Of a stretch of 37,907 bases of DNA, positions 30,371 through 36,933 are shown one piece after another. Position numbers and translations under genes: made by a program. Position 1 is the stretch's first letter; each line of letters opens with the position of its first letter. The notes beneath the pieces are model-generated. The model was not told the origin of the DNA, searched no databases, and saw nothing but the letters and a program-made list of their open reading frames with translations. The DNA is taken from positions 1 to 37,907 of the forward strand of contig NZ_JAXBME010000028.1 in NCBI RefSeq assembly GCF_033963835.1, given 5' to 3'. The DNA comes from Cytobacillus sp. IB215665. Its GTDB lineage: Bacteria; Bacillota; Bacilli; Bacillales; SM2101.

Positions 30371-30511
30371 ATGGGACAAAATAACGAAGTAATAAACATT
30401 GAAACAATGAAATATATAGCAGCAATTGTGACGGATAGCCACAAAGATAACAGCAAAGCAATTGAATTAGTCAAAGAAATAAAAGAAGCTGAAGCTGCCG
30501 TTTTGAGGTAG
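30371..30511 (+). CDS. Small protein, 46 aa, converging on the repressor
   Basis: ATG 30371 follows AAAAGGGGTAATATTCT. The product MGQNNEVINIETMKYIAAIVTD... is soluble and ends EAEAAVLR. It is second in the putative AimR-controlled unit. Its last 24 bases form one arm of the hairpin that ends the oncoming repressor gene, so the two transcripts collide or share a terminator here. Confidence 0.6.
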   Translation: MGQNNEVINIETMKYIAAIVTDSHKDNSKAIELVKEIKEAEAAVLR

Positions 30512-30518
30512 CCTCAGC
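30488..30518. terminator. Bidirectional terminator between the aimX-like unit and the repressor
   Basis: GCTGAAGCTGCC / GGTAGCCTCAGC with one mismatch and one G-T pair and a seven-base loop. The - strand side is followed by a T-rich stretch, so it serves mainly the repressor. Confidence 0.65.
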
Positions 30519-30522
30519 GAGT

Positions 30523-30870
30523 TTATAGATCAGGGTGCTCTATTTTTACATAAGTTAAGACTTTATCCATTATTTCTTTTCTTCGTTCTGGGGGAAGTTT
30601 TTCTAATATGTCATACAATTCTTTCGTTTCTTCTTCAATTTTGATTTTTGTTTCAACTGTTAATTGAGGGTCATCAACTTTTCCCATCAAATAGTCAACT
30701 GTCACTTTAAAATGTTTTGAAATAACATCTAGCATTTCTACTGAAGTGCCACGTTCATTTCTTTCTATTTTTGAAATGTGTGATGGCGTCATCTCTAATA
30801 TTACAGCCATATCACGTAATGAATACCCACGGGCATTACGAAGTTTTCTTATTCTATCACCACTTAACAC
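30523..30870 (-). CDS. CI-like phage repressor
   Basis: A 115-residue repressor. I start it at the GTG read from 30870, eight bases after AGGAGG; an in-frame TTG at 30894 lies before that site. The helix-turn-helix is YSLRDMAVILEMTPSHISKIERN, with KHFKVTVDYLMGK after it and a C-terminal helical part (ELYDILEKLPPERRKEIMDKVL) for dimerisation. It has no peptidase domain, so RecA-driven self-cleavage is unlikely and induction must come by another route, perhaps the AimR unit converging on its 3' end. It shares a control region with the Cro-like gene. Confidence 0.88.
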   Translation of the reverse strand: MLSGDRIRKLRNARGYSLRDMAVILEMTPSHISKIERNERGTSVEMLDVISKHFKVTVDYLMGKVDDPQLTVETKIKIEEETKELYDILEKLPPERRKEIMDKVLTYVKIEHPDL

Positions 30871-30905
30871 AATACATTCCTCCTGAATGCTCAATTAATA
30901 ACAAT

Positions 30906-30934
30906 AGTGTATCAGAAAAGTTGTACTTTTAGAA
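30906..30934 (-). promoter_or_regulatory. Repressor promoter
   Basis: Read on the - strand: TTCTAA (30929-30934), a 17-base spacer, TACACT (30906-30911). The operator 30922-30936 covers its -35, so the repressor probably controls itself. Confidence 0.5.
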
Positions 30935-30936
30935 CA
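30922..30936. promoter_or_regulatory. Repressor operator 1
   Basis: TGTACT-TTT-AGAACA, one mismatch from the TGTTCT-N3-AGAACA consensus seen three times here. It overlaps the repressor promoter. Confidence 0.75.
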
Positions 30937-30973
30937 CATTTAACTTAAAAATAAAATAATTTTATATAATCAC

Positions 30974-31002
30974 TTGCAGAACATGGATAGGTATATTAAA
31001 AT
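30974..31002 (+). promoter_or_regulatory. Early (Cro-side) promoter
   Basis: TTGCAG (30974-30979), a 17-base spacer, TAAAAT (30997-31002). An AGAACA half-site (30978-30983) overlaps the -35 and operator 2 overlaps the start point, so the repressor would block it. Confidence 0.6.
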
Positions 31003-31016
31003 GTTCTTAAAGAACA
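31002..31016. promoter_or_regulatory. Repressor operator 2
   Basis: TGTTCT-TAA-AGAACA with perfect arms, at the expected start point of the early promoter. Confidence 0.82.
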
Positions 31017-31039
31017 CGATAGAACAGGAGGCCTTTTAA

Positions 31040-31234
31040 TTGAGAAATGAAATAGCGATTTTTCGAAAAAAAAAGGATTTAACACAACAGCAACTTGCTG
31101 AAATTGTAGGGGTTTCAGTTGGTCATATCTGTAAAATTGAAAACGGTCAGAAGAACGCTAGTCTGTATCTACTTTTGGATATAGCTGATGCTTTAGATAC
31201 AACGGTCGGGGAGTTAATACCTGGCATTTTTTAG
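31040..31234 (+). CDS. Cro-like regulator, 64 aa
   Basis: TTG 31040 lies eight bases after AGGAGG. A compact XRE protein: LTQQQLAEIVGVSVGHICKIENGQKN followed by LYLLLDIADALDTTVGELIPGIF. It is the first early gene, divergent from the repressor across shared operators, and would act like Cro by lowering repressor synthesis, or regulate the early operon. Confidence 0.87.
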   Translation: MRNEIAIFRKKKDLTQQQLAEIVGVSVGHICKIENGQKNASLYLLLDIADALDTTVGELIPGIF

Positions 31235-31243
31235 CGGTTTGTG

Positions 31244-31258
31244 TGTTCTTTTAGAACA
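31244..31258. promoter_or_regulatory. Repressor operator 3
   Basis: TGTTCT-TTT-AGAACA with perfect arms, between the Cro-like gene and the next early gene. It could act as a distal operator or roadblock. Confidence 0.78.
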
Positions 31259-31285
31259 TTGATTACGTTATAAGGAGGTCAAACA

Positions 31286-31486
31286 ATGCAACATCCATCA
31301 ATAACAAGAACCGAACGAACAGGCTACCCACAACTTGAAGAACAACCCAAAAGAGACATTTACGATGAAGAAATCTTCTCAGGTGAAAGAGTGTGGCTAG
31401 ATCCGAACAACGGTAATTTAATCCTTAAATGCAACTTAGCGAAGTACATAATGGAGCACTATGACTTTGACTTAGTGGAGGGGTAG
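31286..31486 (+). CDS. YqaI-like protein, 66 aa
   Basis: ATG 31286 follows AAGGAGGTCAAAC. The start MQHPSITRTERTGYPQ and the DEEIFSGERVW segment are like YqaI-family small proteins of Bacillus phages and the skin element. Function unknown. It lacks the central CxxC seen in some relatives. The stop lies one base before the next GTG. Confidence 0.72.
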   Translation: MQHPSITRTERTGYPQLEEQPKRDIYDEEIFSGERVWLDPNNGNLILKCNLAKYIMEHYDFDLVEG

Positions 31487-31487
31487 C

Positions 31488-31715
31488 GTGAATATCCACA
31501 CATTGGAAGAACATTCTAAGGCTGTTATAACAGCAAAAAAGCTAGGCATCTTCAACATATATGAGGATTCAAGGGTTCATCTTGATCAAGATGTTTTTAC
31601 GAGATTAGTAGAAGAAAACAACTTGAACATACAAACCACAACAAGAGATTGCAATATCTTCCCACATGAAAAATCATTTCAACTAAACGGCATTAAATAC
31701 TACTCACTTTTTTAA
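31488..31715 (+). CDS. Hypothetical early protein, 75 aa
   Basis: GTG 31488 lies nine bases after TGGAGGGG. The product MNIHTLEEHSKAVITAKKLGIF... is soluble with a helical N-terminal part and LNGIKYYSLF at the end. No family recognised. It is tightly packed in the early operon between the YqaI-like and MazG-like genes. Confidence 0.65.
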   Translation: MNIHTLEEHSKAVITAKKLGIFNIYEDSRVHLDQDVFTRLVEENNLNIQTTTRDCNIFPHEKSFQLNGIKYYSLF

Positions 31716-31728
31716 AGGAGCTGACAGT

Positions 31729-32238
31729 GTGAGGAAAATAAAAGCAAAAATAAATAAACTGCTAGATCAACAAGAAGCAAAAGGCATTGAAAAGTACGGA
31801 CATACTCTTGAGGATTGTCCAGATAAGTACGACTGGAACATGATGGCGATGGAAGAATTAGTGGATGCGCTGCAATACCAAATGAAAGAGAATCTGAGAC
31901 TTAAAAAACAACTTGGCTTTAACGAATATCAAGATCTTGCTTCAAGAACTGCAAATGAAGAACTAAATGGTCCACAAGCAATGTGTAACTACAGTATGGG
32001 AGCAGCAGGCGAAGCAGGAGAGGCGTTAGATATGATCAAGAAAATTGTTTTCCATGATCATGAATTAAATAGACATGAACTTGCTAAAGAGCTTGGAGAT
32101 CAACTGTGGTACATTTCGCAACTTGCTAGATTGATAAATTTCTCCCTTGAAGATATAGCGACAATGAATGTGAACAAATTGAAAGCTAGATACCCTGAAG
32201 GCTTTTCTAGCGAAAGGAGTGTTAATCGTGAATCCTAG
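31729..32238 (+). CDS. MazG-like nucleotide pyrophosphohydrolase, two-part
   Basis: A 169-residue protein, GTG 31729 after AAAGGAG. The second half is a MazG-type domain: GAAGEAGEALDMIKKI and LAKELGDQLWYISQLARL give the ExxE and ExxD metal-binding pairs. The first 60 residues (KGIEKYGHTLEDC..., MAMEELVDALQYQ) look like a second, shorter alpha-helical MazG-like unit. It probably hydrolyses a (d)NTP, cleaning the pool or lowering alarmone signals during infection. Confidence 0.8.
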   Translation: MRKIKAKINKLLDQQEAKGIEKYGHTLEDCPDKYDWNMMAMEELVDALQYQMKENLRLKKQLGFNEYQDLASRTANEELNGPQAMCNYSMGAAGEAGEALDMIKKIVFHDHELNRHELAKELGDQLWYISQLARLINFSLEDIATMNVNKLKARYPEGFSSERSVNRES

Positions 32239-32410
32239 ACATGTGGCTGCACACAATGGGTTAACAATTGATCGCGAAGACCTTCAAGTTATCACAATAT
32301 ATGAAACTGGCATTTCAAAAGAGCAAATTAAGGCACAAAACCAATATTGTAAGCGTTGGGGCTTGCTCGTGCAAAGTGAAAATGAAGCTGATTGGATTAA
32401 AAGCTTATGA
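32228..32410 (+). CDS. Hypothetical early protein, 60 aa
   Basis: I start it at GTG 32228, eight bases after AAAGGAG; the in-frame GTG at 32219 is inside the site. The product NPRHVAAHNGLTIDREDL... has a KEQIKAQNQYCKRWG helix. It overlaps the MazG-like gene by 11 bases and the next gene by four, so all three are translated together. Function unknown. Confidence 0.62.
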   Translation: MNPRHVAAHNGLTIDREDLQVITIYETGISKEQIKAQNQYCKRWGLLVQSENEADWIKSL

Positions 32411-32661
32411 GGAACAATTGGAATGGCAATGCGTTTACCGAGTTAACTATTCGTCGTCATAGAAAACTAGAATTAGTGAAGGCAATCCAAGAAAAAGAAC
32501 GTAACGGATGGGAATGTATAGCTCCAATTGCCAAAACATCAAATCACAAGAAAGAATGGCAATTATCATTTAGTCCAAAAAGAGCCAACAAAAAGCATGA
32601 ATATAGTGGGGTTGTTGAGGCTTATACCTACGTTGTCAAAATGCGAAGAATAGCTAATTAA
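32407..32661 (+). CDS. Hypothetical basic early protein, 84 aa
   Basis: ATG 32407 overlaps the stop before it. The product is basic and beta-rich with ERNGWECIAPI and VVEAYTYVVKMRRI, a pattern like small single-domain phage proteins that wrap nucleic acid, but no family is recognised. Confidence 0.6.
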   Translation: MRNNWNGNAFTELTIRRHRKLELVKAIQEKERNGWECIAPIAKTSNHKKEWQLSFSPKRANKKHEYSGVVEAYTYVVKMRRIAN

Positions 32662-32704
32662 ACATAATTTGTATTGTGGTTACTAAAAAAGGTGGGGGTA
32701 CATT

Positions 32705-32992
32705 ATGAAATTCGGTTCGATAGATTGGTTTTACAAGCTAAATGAAATGGTGAGTTTCCCTGCAAAATTTGCTTTCTATTACAACAAGAGAGATAACGTT
32801 ATTCAAGTTTCAAAGGTTAATAGCAAAGCTATGGTTGAAAATATTCGTTACAGAGATATAGAGCCTTCTCCATTACATTTTCATCCAAAAGAAACTGCAT
32901 TAATTAAGGTAATAGAAATATCGTCAGATAAAGAGTATCACGATGAAATTGTACAACTTCAAGAAATATGGAGAACAAAATTTGCTGGATAG
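32705..32992 (+). CDS. Hypothetical early protein, 95 aa
   Basis: ATG 32705 follows AAGGTGGGGGTACATT. It begins MKFGSIDWFYKLNEMVSFPAKF and ends with a helix. It is soluble, with no known domain. It is part of the run of small unknown genes between the Cro-like gene and the recombination genes, where phages often keep host-takeover or anti-defence proteins; no direct sign of that is visible. Confidence 0.65.
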   Translation: MKFGSIDWFYKLNEMVSFPAKFAFYYNKRDNVIQVSKVNSKAMVENIRYRDIEPSPLHFHPKETALIKVIEISSDKEYHDEIVQLQEIWRTKFAG

Positions 32993-33017
32993 ATTATATG
33001 AAACTCAAGAGTAACGC

Positions 33018-33428
33018 AGTCGATTAGCGAAAGGAGAGTACAAATGATTGAATCGCTAACCAAATTAAATGTCGGAGATAAAGTTTACTTTTTAGAAAAT
33101 AATCCTGACACGTTCACAGTACAAGCAAAAAAAGAAAATTACATTGTGGCTACATCACATGAAGTAGCAGAAGGTATTGAATACACAATCATTGATACTG
33201 ATAAAGGCATGTGCGGTCCACATGATCGAACGTTTAACGTTTACGATTTTGATAAAAAAGAGAGCATGGAAGAACTCATAGATCATTTAATTCAGAAAAG
33301 AAAAGGAATTACACTATCAAGACGACATAGTGCACCTGTAGCACTTGTTTTGAATTTACCAAAAACGACTCAACAGTTTATCAAATAATAATTAATCGAC
33401 TTAATAAGCATGGAGTCGATTAGGAGGG
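33018..33428 (+). repeat. Repeated AGTCGATTA leader element
   Basis: AGTCGATTA precedes the ribosome sites of two successive genes (33018-33026 and 33414-33422). At the second copy TAATCGACT (33393-33401) forms a perfect 9-bp hairpin with it, reaching the TTAGGAGGG ribosome site. A diverged relative (GACTTAATAGCAATTCAGTT, then TTTGGAGGG) precedes the gene at 34088. Confidence 0.6.
33044..33388 (+). CDS. Hypothetical early protein, 114 aa
   Basis: ATG 33044 lies behind AAAGGAGAG. The first half is beta-rich (LNVGDKVYFLENNPDTFTVQAKKENYIVATSH), like a small barrel, with EYTIIDTDKGMCGPHDR and a helical, basic end. It is similar in outline to small phage proteins annotated only as hypothetical. 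It carries the repeated leader AGTCGATTA. Confidence 0.65.
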   Translation: MIESLTKLNVGDKVYFLENNPDTFTVQAKKENYIVATSHEVAEGIEYTIIDTDKGMCGPHDRTFNVYDFDKKESMEELIDHLIQKRKGITLSRRHSAPVALVLNLPKTTQQFIK

Positions 33429-33434
33429 AATGTA

Positions 33435-34043
33435 ATGTCTGATTATAAATTATCAAAATCAGTAATGGAACGTTATGATATTAGGCTAGACAACTGGAGT
33501 TGCCAATGGGCGATAATTTCAATTAGTAATGATGGCGTATTTAATGCTCAAACAGATTGTGGTGATTTTTCTTATCGTTGGGGTTCGTTTGGGAATTGCT
33601 TCAAGTCATTTTTAATAGGTGTATTTAGTAAAGATACTCATTATTTATACAAAAAAATTCATGATAGTAACAAAACTAATCTTGTAGATGTTGAAAAGAC
33701 TGTAAACAACATGAAAGAACGCATCCTTCAAAATCGCAGAGAAAATGGAAGTAGCACACCATATGTGATGAACGAACTGTCACCAGAGGAAGCAAGAGAA
33801 TTATGGGATGAACTTGATAGTATACAAAGCTGTCATGGTGAGATCACTGGCGATGCATTTGCTTCAATTTTTTATCACGAATTACCTGATACAGCAAGAA
33901 GAAAGGAATTTGGAGACGAGTTTTGGCATGAAGATATATTAACCTATTCAACTGATAGACAAGCAGAAGCTTTCTGTGAAGTTGTTGCACCTATATTTGC
34001 TGAAATACTAAAAGAAGAACTTGCAGAAAAAGTAGCTGTTTAA
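33435..34043 (+). CDS. Hypothetical early protein, 202 aa
   Basis: ATG 33435 lies behind TTAGGAGGG, which may be folded into a hairpin. The N-terminal half (NWSCQWAIISISNDGVFNAQTDCGDFSYRWGSFG) is a beta-rich domain met in phage hypothetical proteins. The C-terminal half is helical and acidic (LSPEEARELWDELDSIQ). I can give no function. The leader shared with its neighbours suggests joint control. Confidence 0.65.
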   Translation: MSDYKLSKSVMERYDIRLDNWSCQWAIISISNDGVFNAQTDCGDFSYRWGSFGNCFKSFLIGVFSKDTHYLYKKIHDSNKTNLVDVEKTVNNMKERILQNRRENGSSTPYVMNELSPEEARELWDELDSIQSCHGEITGDAFASIFYHELPDTARRKEFGDEFWHEDILTYSTDRQAEAFCEVVAPIFAEILKEELAEKVAV

Positions 34044-34087
34044 TTTAGGAGACTTAATAGCAATTCAGTTAATTTGGAGGGTGAAAA

Positions 34088-34471
34088 ATGGAAAATGAAA
34101 CACGATTAGATGAAATCATGAGTGTGGCTGTTAACTCAGCAAAAGATCAAGGTGTAGGCGTAACTGATAAAGTTCACTTAAATTTAGATGATTTTATGTT
34201 TTTGCATGGACTAGCTGAAAAAGCAGAAGAAACGACTGTAAAAGTTAAGTTCCAAAAAGAACTAGAGGTAGTTATTCAAGACGATGAAATTGATGAAGAA
34301 GATAGGTTGACATCTTTTACAATACTAGAATGCATGGGGTGTCATTGGATATTCAATGGAGATTGTGAAAGGTTTGGATATGGATTTACAAGTCAAAGTA
34401 CACAAATTCCTAATTATTGCCCTATGTGCGGTTCTAAACTGGAAGGAGAAATAGAAGAAACCGAAGCTTAG
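34088..34471 (+). CDS. Zinc-ribbon protein, 127 aa
   Basis: ATG 34088 behind TTTGGAGGGTG. After an acidic, helical 75-residue part come two cysteine pairs, CMGCHWIF and CPMCGSKL, spaced like a rubredoxin-type zinc ribbon, then an acidic tail. It probably binds nucleic acid or a protein partner. It has the diverged third copy of the leader element. Confidence 0.68.
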   Translation: MENETRLDEIMSVAVNSAKDQGVGVTDKVHLNLDDFMFLHGLAEKAEETTVKVKFQKELEVVIQDDEIDEEDRLTSFTILECMGCHWIFNGDCERFGYGFTSQSTQIPNYCPMCGSKLEGEIEETEA

Positions 34472-34527
34472 TAACCACAATGATAGTTGTGTTTCCAACT
34501 TTTTATAAATTAGGGAGTGAATAAAGA

Positions 34528-34680
34528 ATGATAAATCTTGGAGAAATGTTTAAAGCGTATTGTCCATCATGTAAATTCACCCTGTTTAGCAATAAAAGAA
34601 AAGGGAATGACCGTATGCAATTCGCATGTGCTTGCGGTTGTAATTTCTTATTGAGCAAGAATCATTGTCAGAAAGTATAA
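34528..34680 (+). CDS. Small zinc-finger protein, 50 aa
   Basis: ATG 34528 after TAGGGAGTG. MINLGEMFKAYCPSCKFTLF... followed by FACACGCNFLL gives four cysteines in two pairs (CPSC and CACGC), a compact treble-clef or ribbon zinc site. It is basic and may bind DNA or RNA. It follows another zinc-ribbon gene. Confidence 0.6.
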   Translation: MINLGEMFKAYCPSCKFTLFSNKRKGNDRMQFACACGCNFLLSKNHCQKV

Positions 34681-34695
34681 AAGGAGGATTACCTT

Positions 34696-35238
34696 ATGAA
34701 CGCACTTCATGAAGAAGAGCTTGAAAATATTGAAGAACAAAAACAAGGCTTTTCAATTACTGATATAGATAGCCTTAACTGGGCTTTTAGAAAAATCTCA
34801 GCATTAAAAGCGCAGCAAAGAAAAATTACTAAACTAGCAGATGCTGAACGGGAAAGAATTGACCAATGGGAAGAAAAGGAGTTACGAGACATAAATAATA
34901 GTCTCCAATTTTTCGAAACTCATATTTCTAAGTATCATGCGAACCAATTAGCTGAAAATCCAAAAGCTAAAACTATTAGTACACCTTACGGCAAAACAAA
35001 GGCTCGTAGTTCTAGTGAGCAAATTGACAAAGTTAATGAAGATACCCTTTTAAAGCACGTACAAGCTTCAAATTTGAACGATTATATCAAGCCAACATTA
35101 ATGTGGGGAGAGTGGAAAAAATCTCTTAAAATCGTAGATATAAATGGTAAGAGGGTTGTTGTTGATGAATTAGGACAAAAAGTTGAGGGAATTTCTATTA
35201 AACAAGCAGATACCAAGTTTAGCGTGGAGGTGGAATGA
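34696..35238 (+). CDS. Gam-like host-nuclease inhibitor
   Basis: A 180-residue protein, ATG 34696 after AAAGGAGG. The helical N-terminal half (LNWAFRKISALKAQQRKITKLADAERERIDQWEE) and the following STPYGKTKARSS and YIKPTLMWGEWKKSL fit the phage Gam family, which binds DNA ends and protects them from host exonucleases. It sits before ERF and SSB, consistent with a recombination module. The stop overlaps the HNH gene start (ATGA). Confidence 0.82.
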   Translation: MNALHEEELENIEEQKQGFSITDIDSLNWAFRKISALKAQQRKITKLADAERERIDQWEEKELRDINNSLQFFETHISKYHANQLAENPKAKTISTPYGKTKARSSSEQIDKVNEDTLLKHVQASNLNDYIKPTLMWGEWKKSLKIVDINGKRVVVDELGQKVEGISIKQADTKFSVEVE

Positions 35239-35903
35239 GTTTGGAGGGGCATCGATTTGGTAGATGGGTACTCATCGAACGAGTTAACCACCCAAAATAC
35301 AAAATGTGGCACTGTAAATGTGATTGTGGTAACGAAAAAGATGTTAATGAAAACAATTTAAAAAGAGGAAAATCCATTAGTTGTGGTTGTCATAGAAAAG
35401 AAAAGCTCCATAAATTGAAATCGGTTCATAACTGCGAGCCGAGGAAATTATACAATGTGTGGTTGGCTATGAGAAGACGATGTTACCTAGAAACAACGAG
35501 AGGCTATGAACATTACGGGGGCAGAGGAATTGAAGTCTCCGAGGTATGGAGGCATGATTTTGAAGCCTTTAGAGATTGGTCCTTATCTAACGGTTACAAA
35601 GAAGGTTTGTCGATAGACAGAATAGACAATGACGGTAATTATTCTCCTGAAAATTGTCGATGGGTAGATAGAAAAACTCAAAATAATAATAAGAGAAATG
35701 TTAGAAAGATTGAAATTAAAGGAGCTACAAAAACATTAGCTGAATGGGCACAAATCAGTGGGATTAAGCATAACACCTTGACTAGTCGCCTCGCGTACGG
35801 TTGGACAAATGAAGAACTATTAACTGAAACGGAAGGGAAGGGGACAAATGGGACAACAACTAAAAGAAAGATCAAATCTAAACCTGCATCAAAAGTTGGT
35901 TGA
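35235..35903 (+). CDS. HNH homing-type endonuclease
   Basis: A 222-residue protein. It starts with a cysteine cluster (HCKCDCGNE...SCGC), then the HNH region YNVWLAMRRRCYLETTRGYEHYGG, FRDWSLSNGYKEGLSIDRIDNDGNYSPENCRWVDRKTQ, then a NUMOD/IENR-like DNA-binding repeat (TKTLAEWAQISGIKHNTLTSRLAYGWTNEELLT). These are free-standing phage homing nucleases. It lies between Gam and ERF, overlapping both (4 and 56 bases), which suggests a later insertion that took over the ERF ribosome-site region. Confidence 0.82.
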   Translation: MSLEGHRFGRWVLIERVNHPKYKMWHCKCDCGNEKDVNENNLKRGKSISCGCHRKEKLHKLKSVHNCEPRKLYNVWLAMRRRCYLETTRGYEHYGGRGIEVSEVWRHDFEAFRDWSLSNGYKEGLSIDRIDNDGNYSPENCRWVDRKTQNNNKRNVRKIEIKGATKTLAEWAQISGIKHNTLTSRLAYGWTNEELLTETEGKGTNGTTTKRKIKSKPASKVG

Positions 35904-36522
35904 AGTACGAAAATCCGTCACATACCTCAAAAAAGAAGCTACTGGTCATCAATTTAACTACGTTAGTTCATCTCAAGTATTAGGTGCTATACGTCAAAAA
36001 CTAGATGAGTTAGGCGTGTTACTTATTACAGAAATTGTTGATAAACGCCTGGTAGAACGAGAAACCACAACAAACAAGGGCAAGGCGGTCATTACCTATG
36101 AAATCTCATTAGATTTAAGAATGACTTGGGTCAATGCTGATAATCCAGAAGATAGGATACAGATTCCATTCTTTTCAATGGGATTAGACACAGGGGACAA
36201 TTCAAAGGCTGTGGGAAAAAGCCTTACGTACGGCGAAAAATTCTTCCTTTTAAAACAATTCAACATAGCAACCGACAAAGATGATCCAGACGCATTTCAG
36301 GAACGAGCTGAAAATTATGTCCGTGAAGAAGCTAGTACAGACAATACAAATGAATTTTTAGCAATGGCTGATAAGTTCGCTGATTTGAGAAATCAAGATA
36401 GAAAAGCTGTTCTTGAAGCCTTGAAAATAAAGGATGCTACCAAATTAACAAAAGGTCAAATTGCTAAACACATGAAAACATTAGAAGCGTGGATAGAAAA
36501 AGCAAAAAACAAAGCTAGTTAA
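35848..36522 (+). CDS. ERF-family single-strand annealing recombinase
   Basis: A 224-residue ERF protein: LVEVRKSVTYLKKEATGHQFNYVSSSQVLGAIRQKLDELG at the N-terminus, then FFSMGLDTGDNSKAVGKSLTYGEKFFLLKQFNIAT, the ERF core. It anneals complementary single strands during recombination-dependent replication. ATG 35848 follows GAAGGGGAC and lies inside the end of the HNH gene. SSB follows 11 bases downstream. Confidence 0.9.
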   Translation: MGQQLKERSNLNLHQKLVEVRKSVTYLKKEATGHQFNYVSSSQVLGAIRQKLDELGVLLITEIVDKRLVERETTTNKGKAVITYEISLDLRMTWVNADNPEDRIQIPFFSMGLDTGDNSKAVGKSLTYGEKFFLLKQFNIATDKDDPDAFQERAENYVREEASTDNTNEFLAMADKFADLRNQDRKAVLEALKIKDATKLTKGQIAKHMKTLEAWIEKAKNKAS

Positions 36523-36533
36523 GGAGTGAATAG

Positions 36534-36902
36534 ATGATGAACAATTCAGTATTGATTGGACGATTAACGAAAGATCCAGAATTGCGCAATATAAATGATG
36601 GAACAGCAGTAGCGAGTTTCACATTAGCAGTAACTAGAAAATATAACAAGAATGAAACGGACTTTATTAATTGCCAAGCATGGAGAAAAACAGCAGAACT
36701 TTTAACGCAATATTGCAAGAAAGGTAGTTTAGTAGGAATTGAAGGTCGTATACAAACAAGAAATTACGAAGGGCAAGATGGTAAGCGTGTATATGTCACT
36801 GAAGTTGTTGCCGAGAGTGTAGAGTTTTTGGACTCAAAAAACACAAATAGTAATGATGATGGGCAAACACTAGATATTTCTGATGATGATCTACCGTTCT
36901 AA
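36534..36902 (+). CDS. ssb: Single-stranded DNA-binding protein
   Basis: A 122-residue SSB. The OB fold is clear ([67 protein letters not shown]). The short acidic tail ends DDDLPF, the partner-docking tip. The linker is shorter than in chromosomal SSB. It coats single strands for ERF and the primase-helicase encoded on either side. Confidence 0.96.
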   Translation: MMNNSVLIGRLTKDPELRNINDGTAVASFTLAVTRKYNKNETDFINCQAWRKTAELLTQYCKKGSLVGIEGRIQTRNYEGQDGKRVYVTEVVAESVEFLDSKNTNSNDDGQTLDISDDDLPF

Positions 36903-36933
36903 TTTAAAGTATCAGCGAAAGTGAGGGGATATA

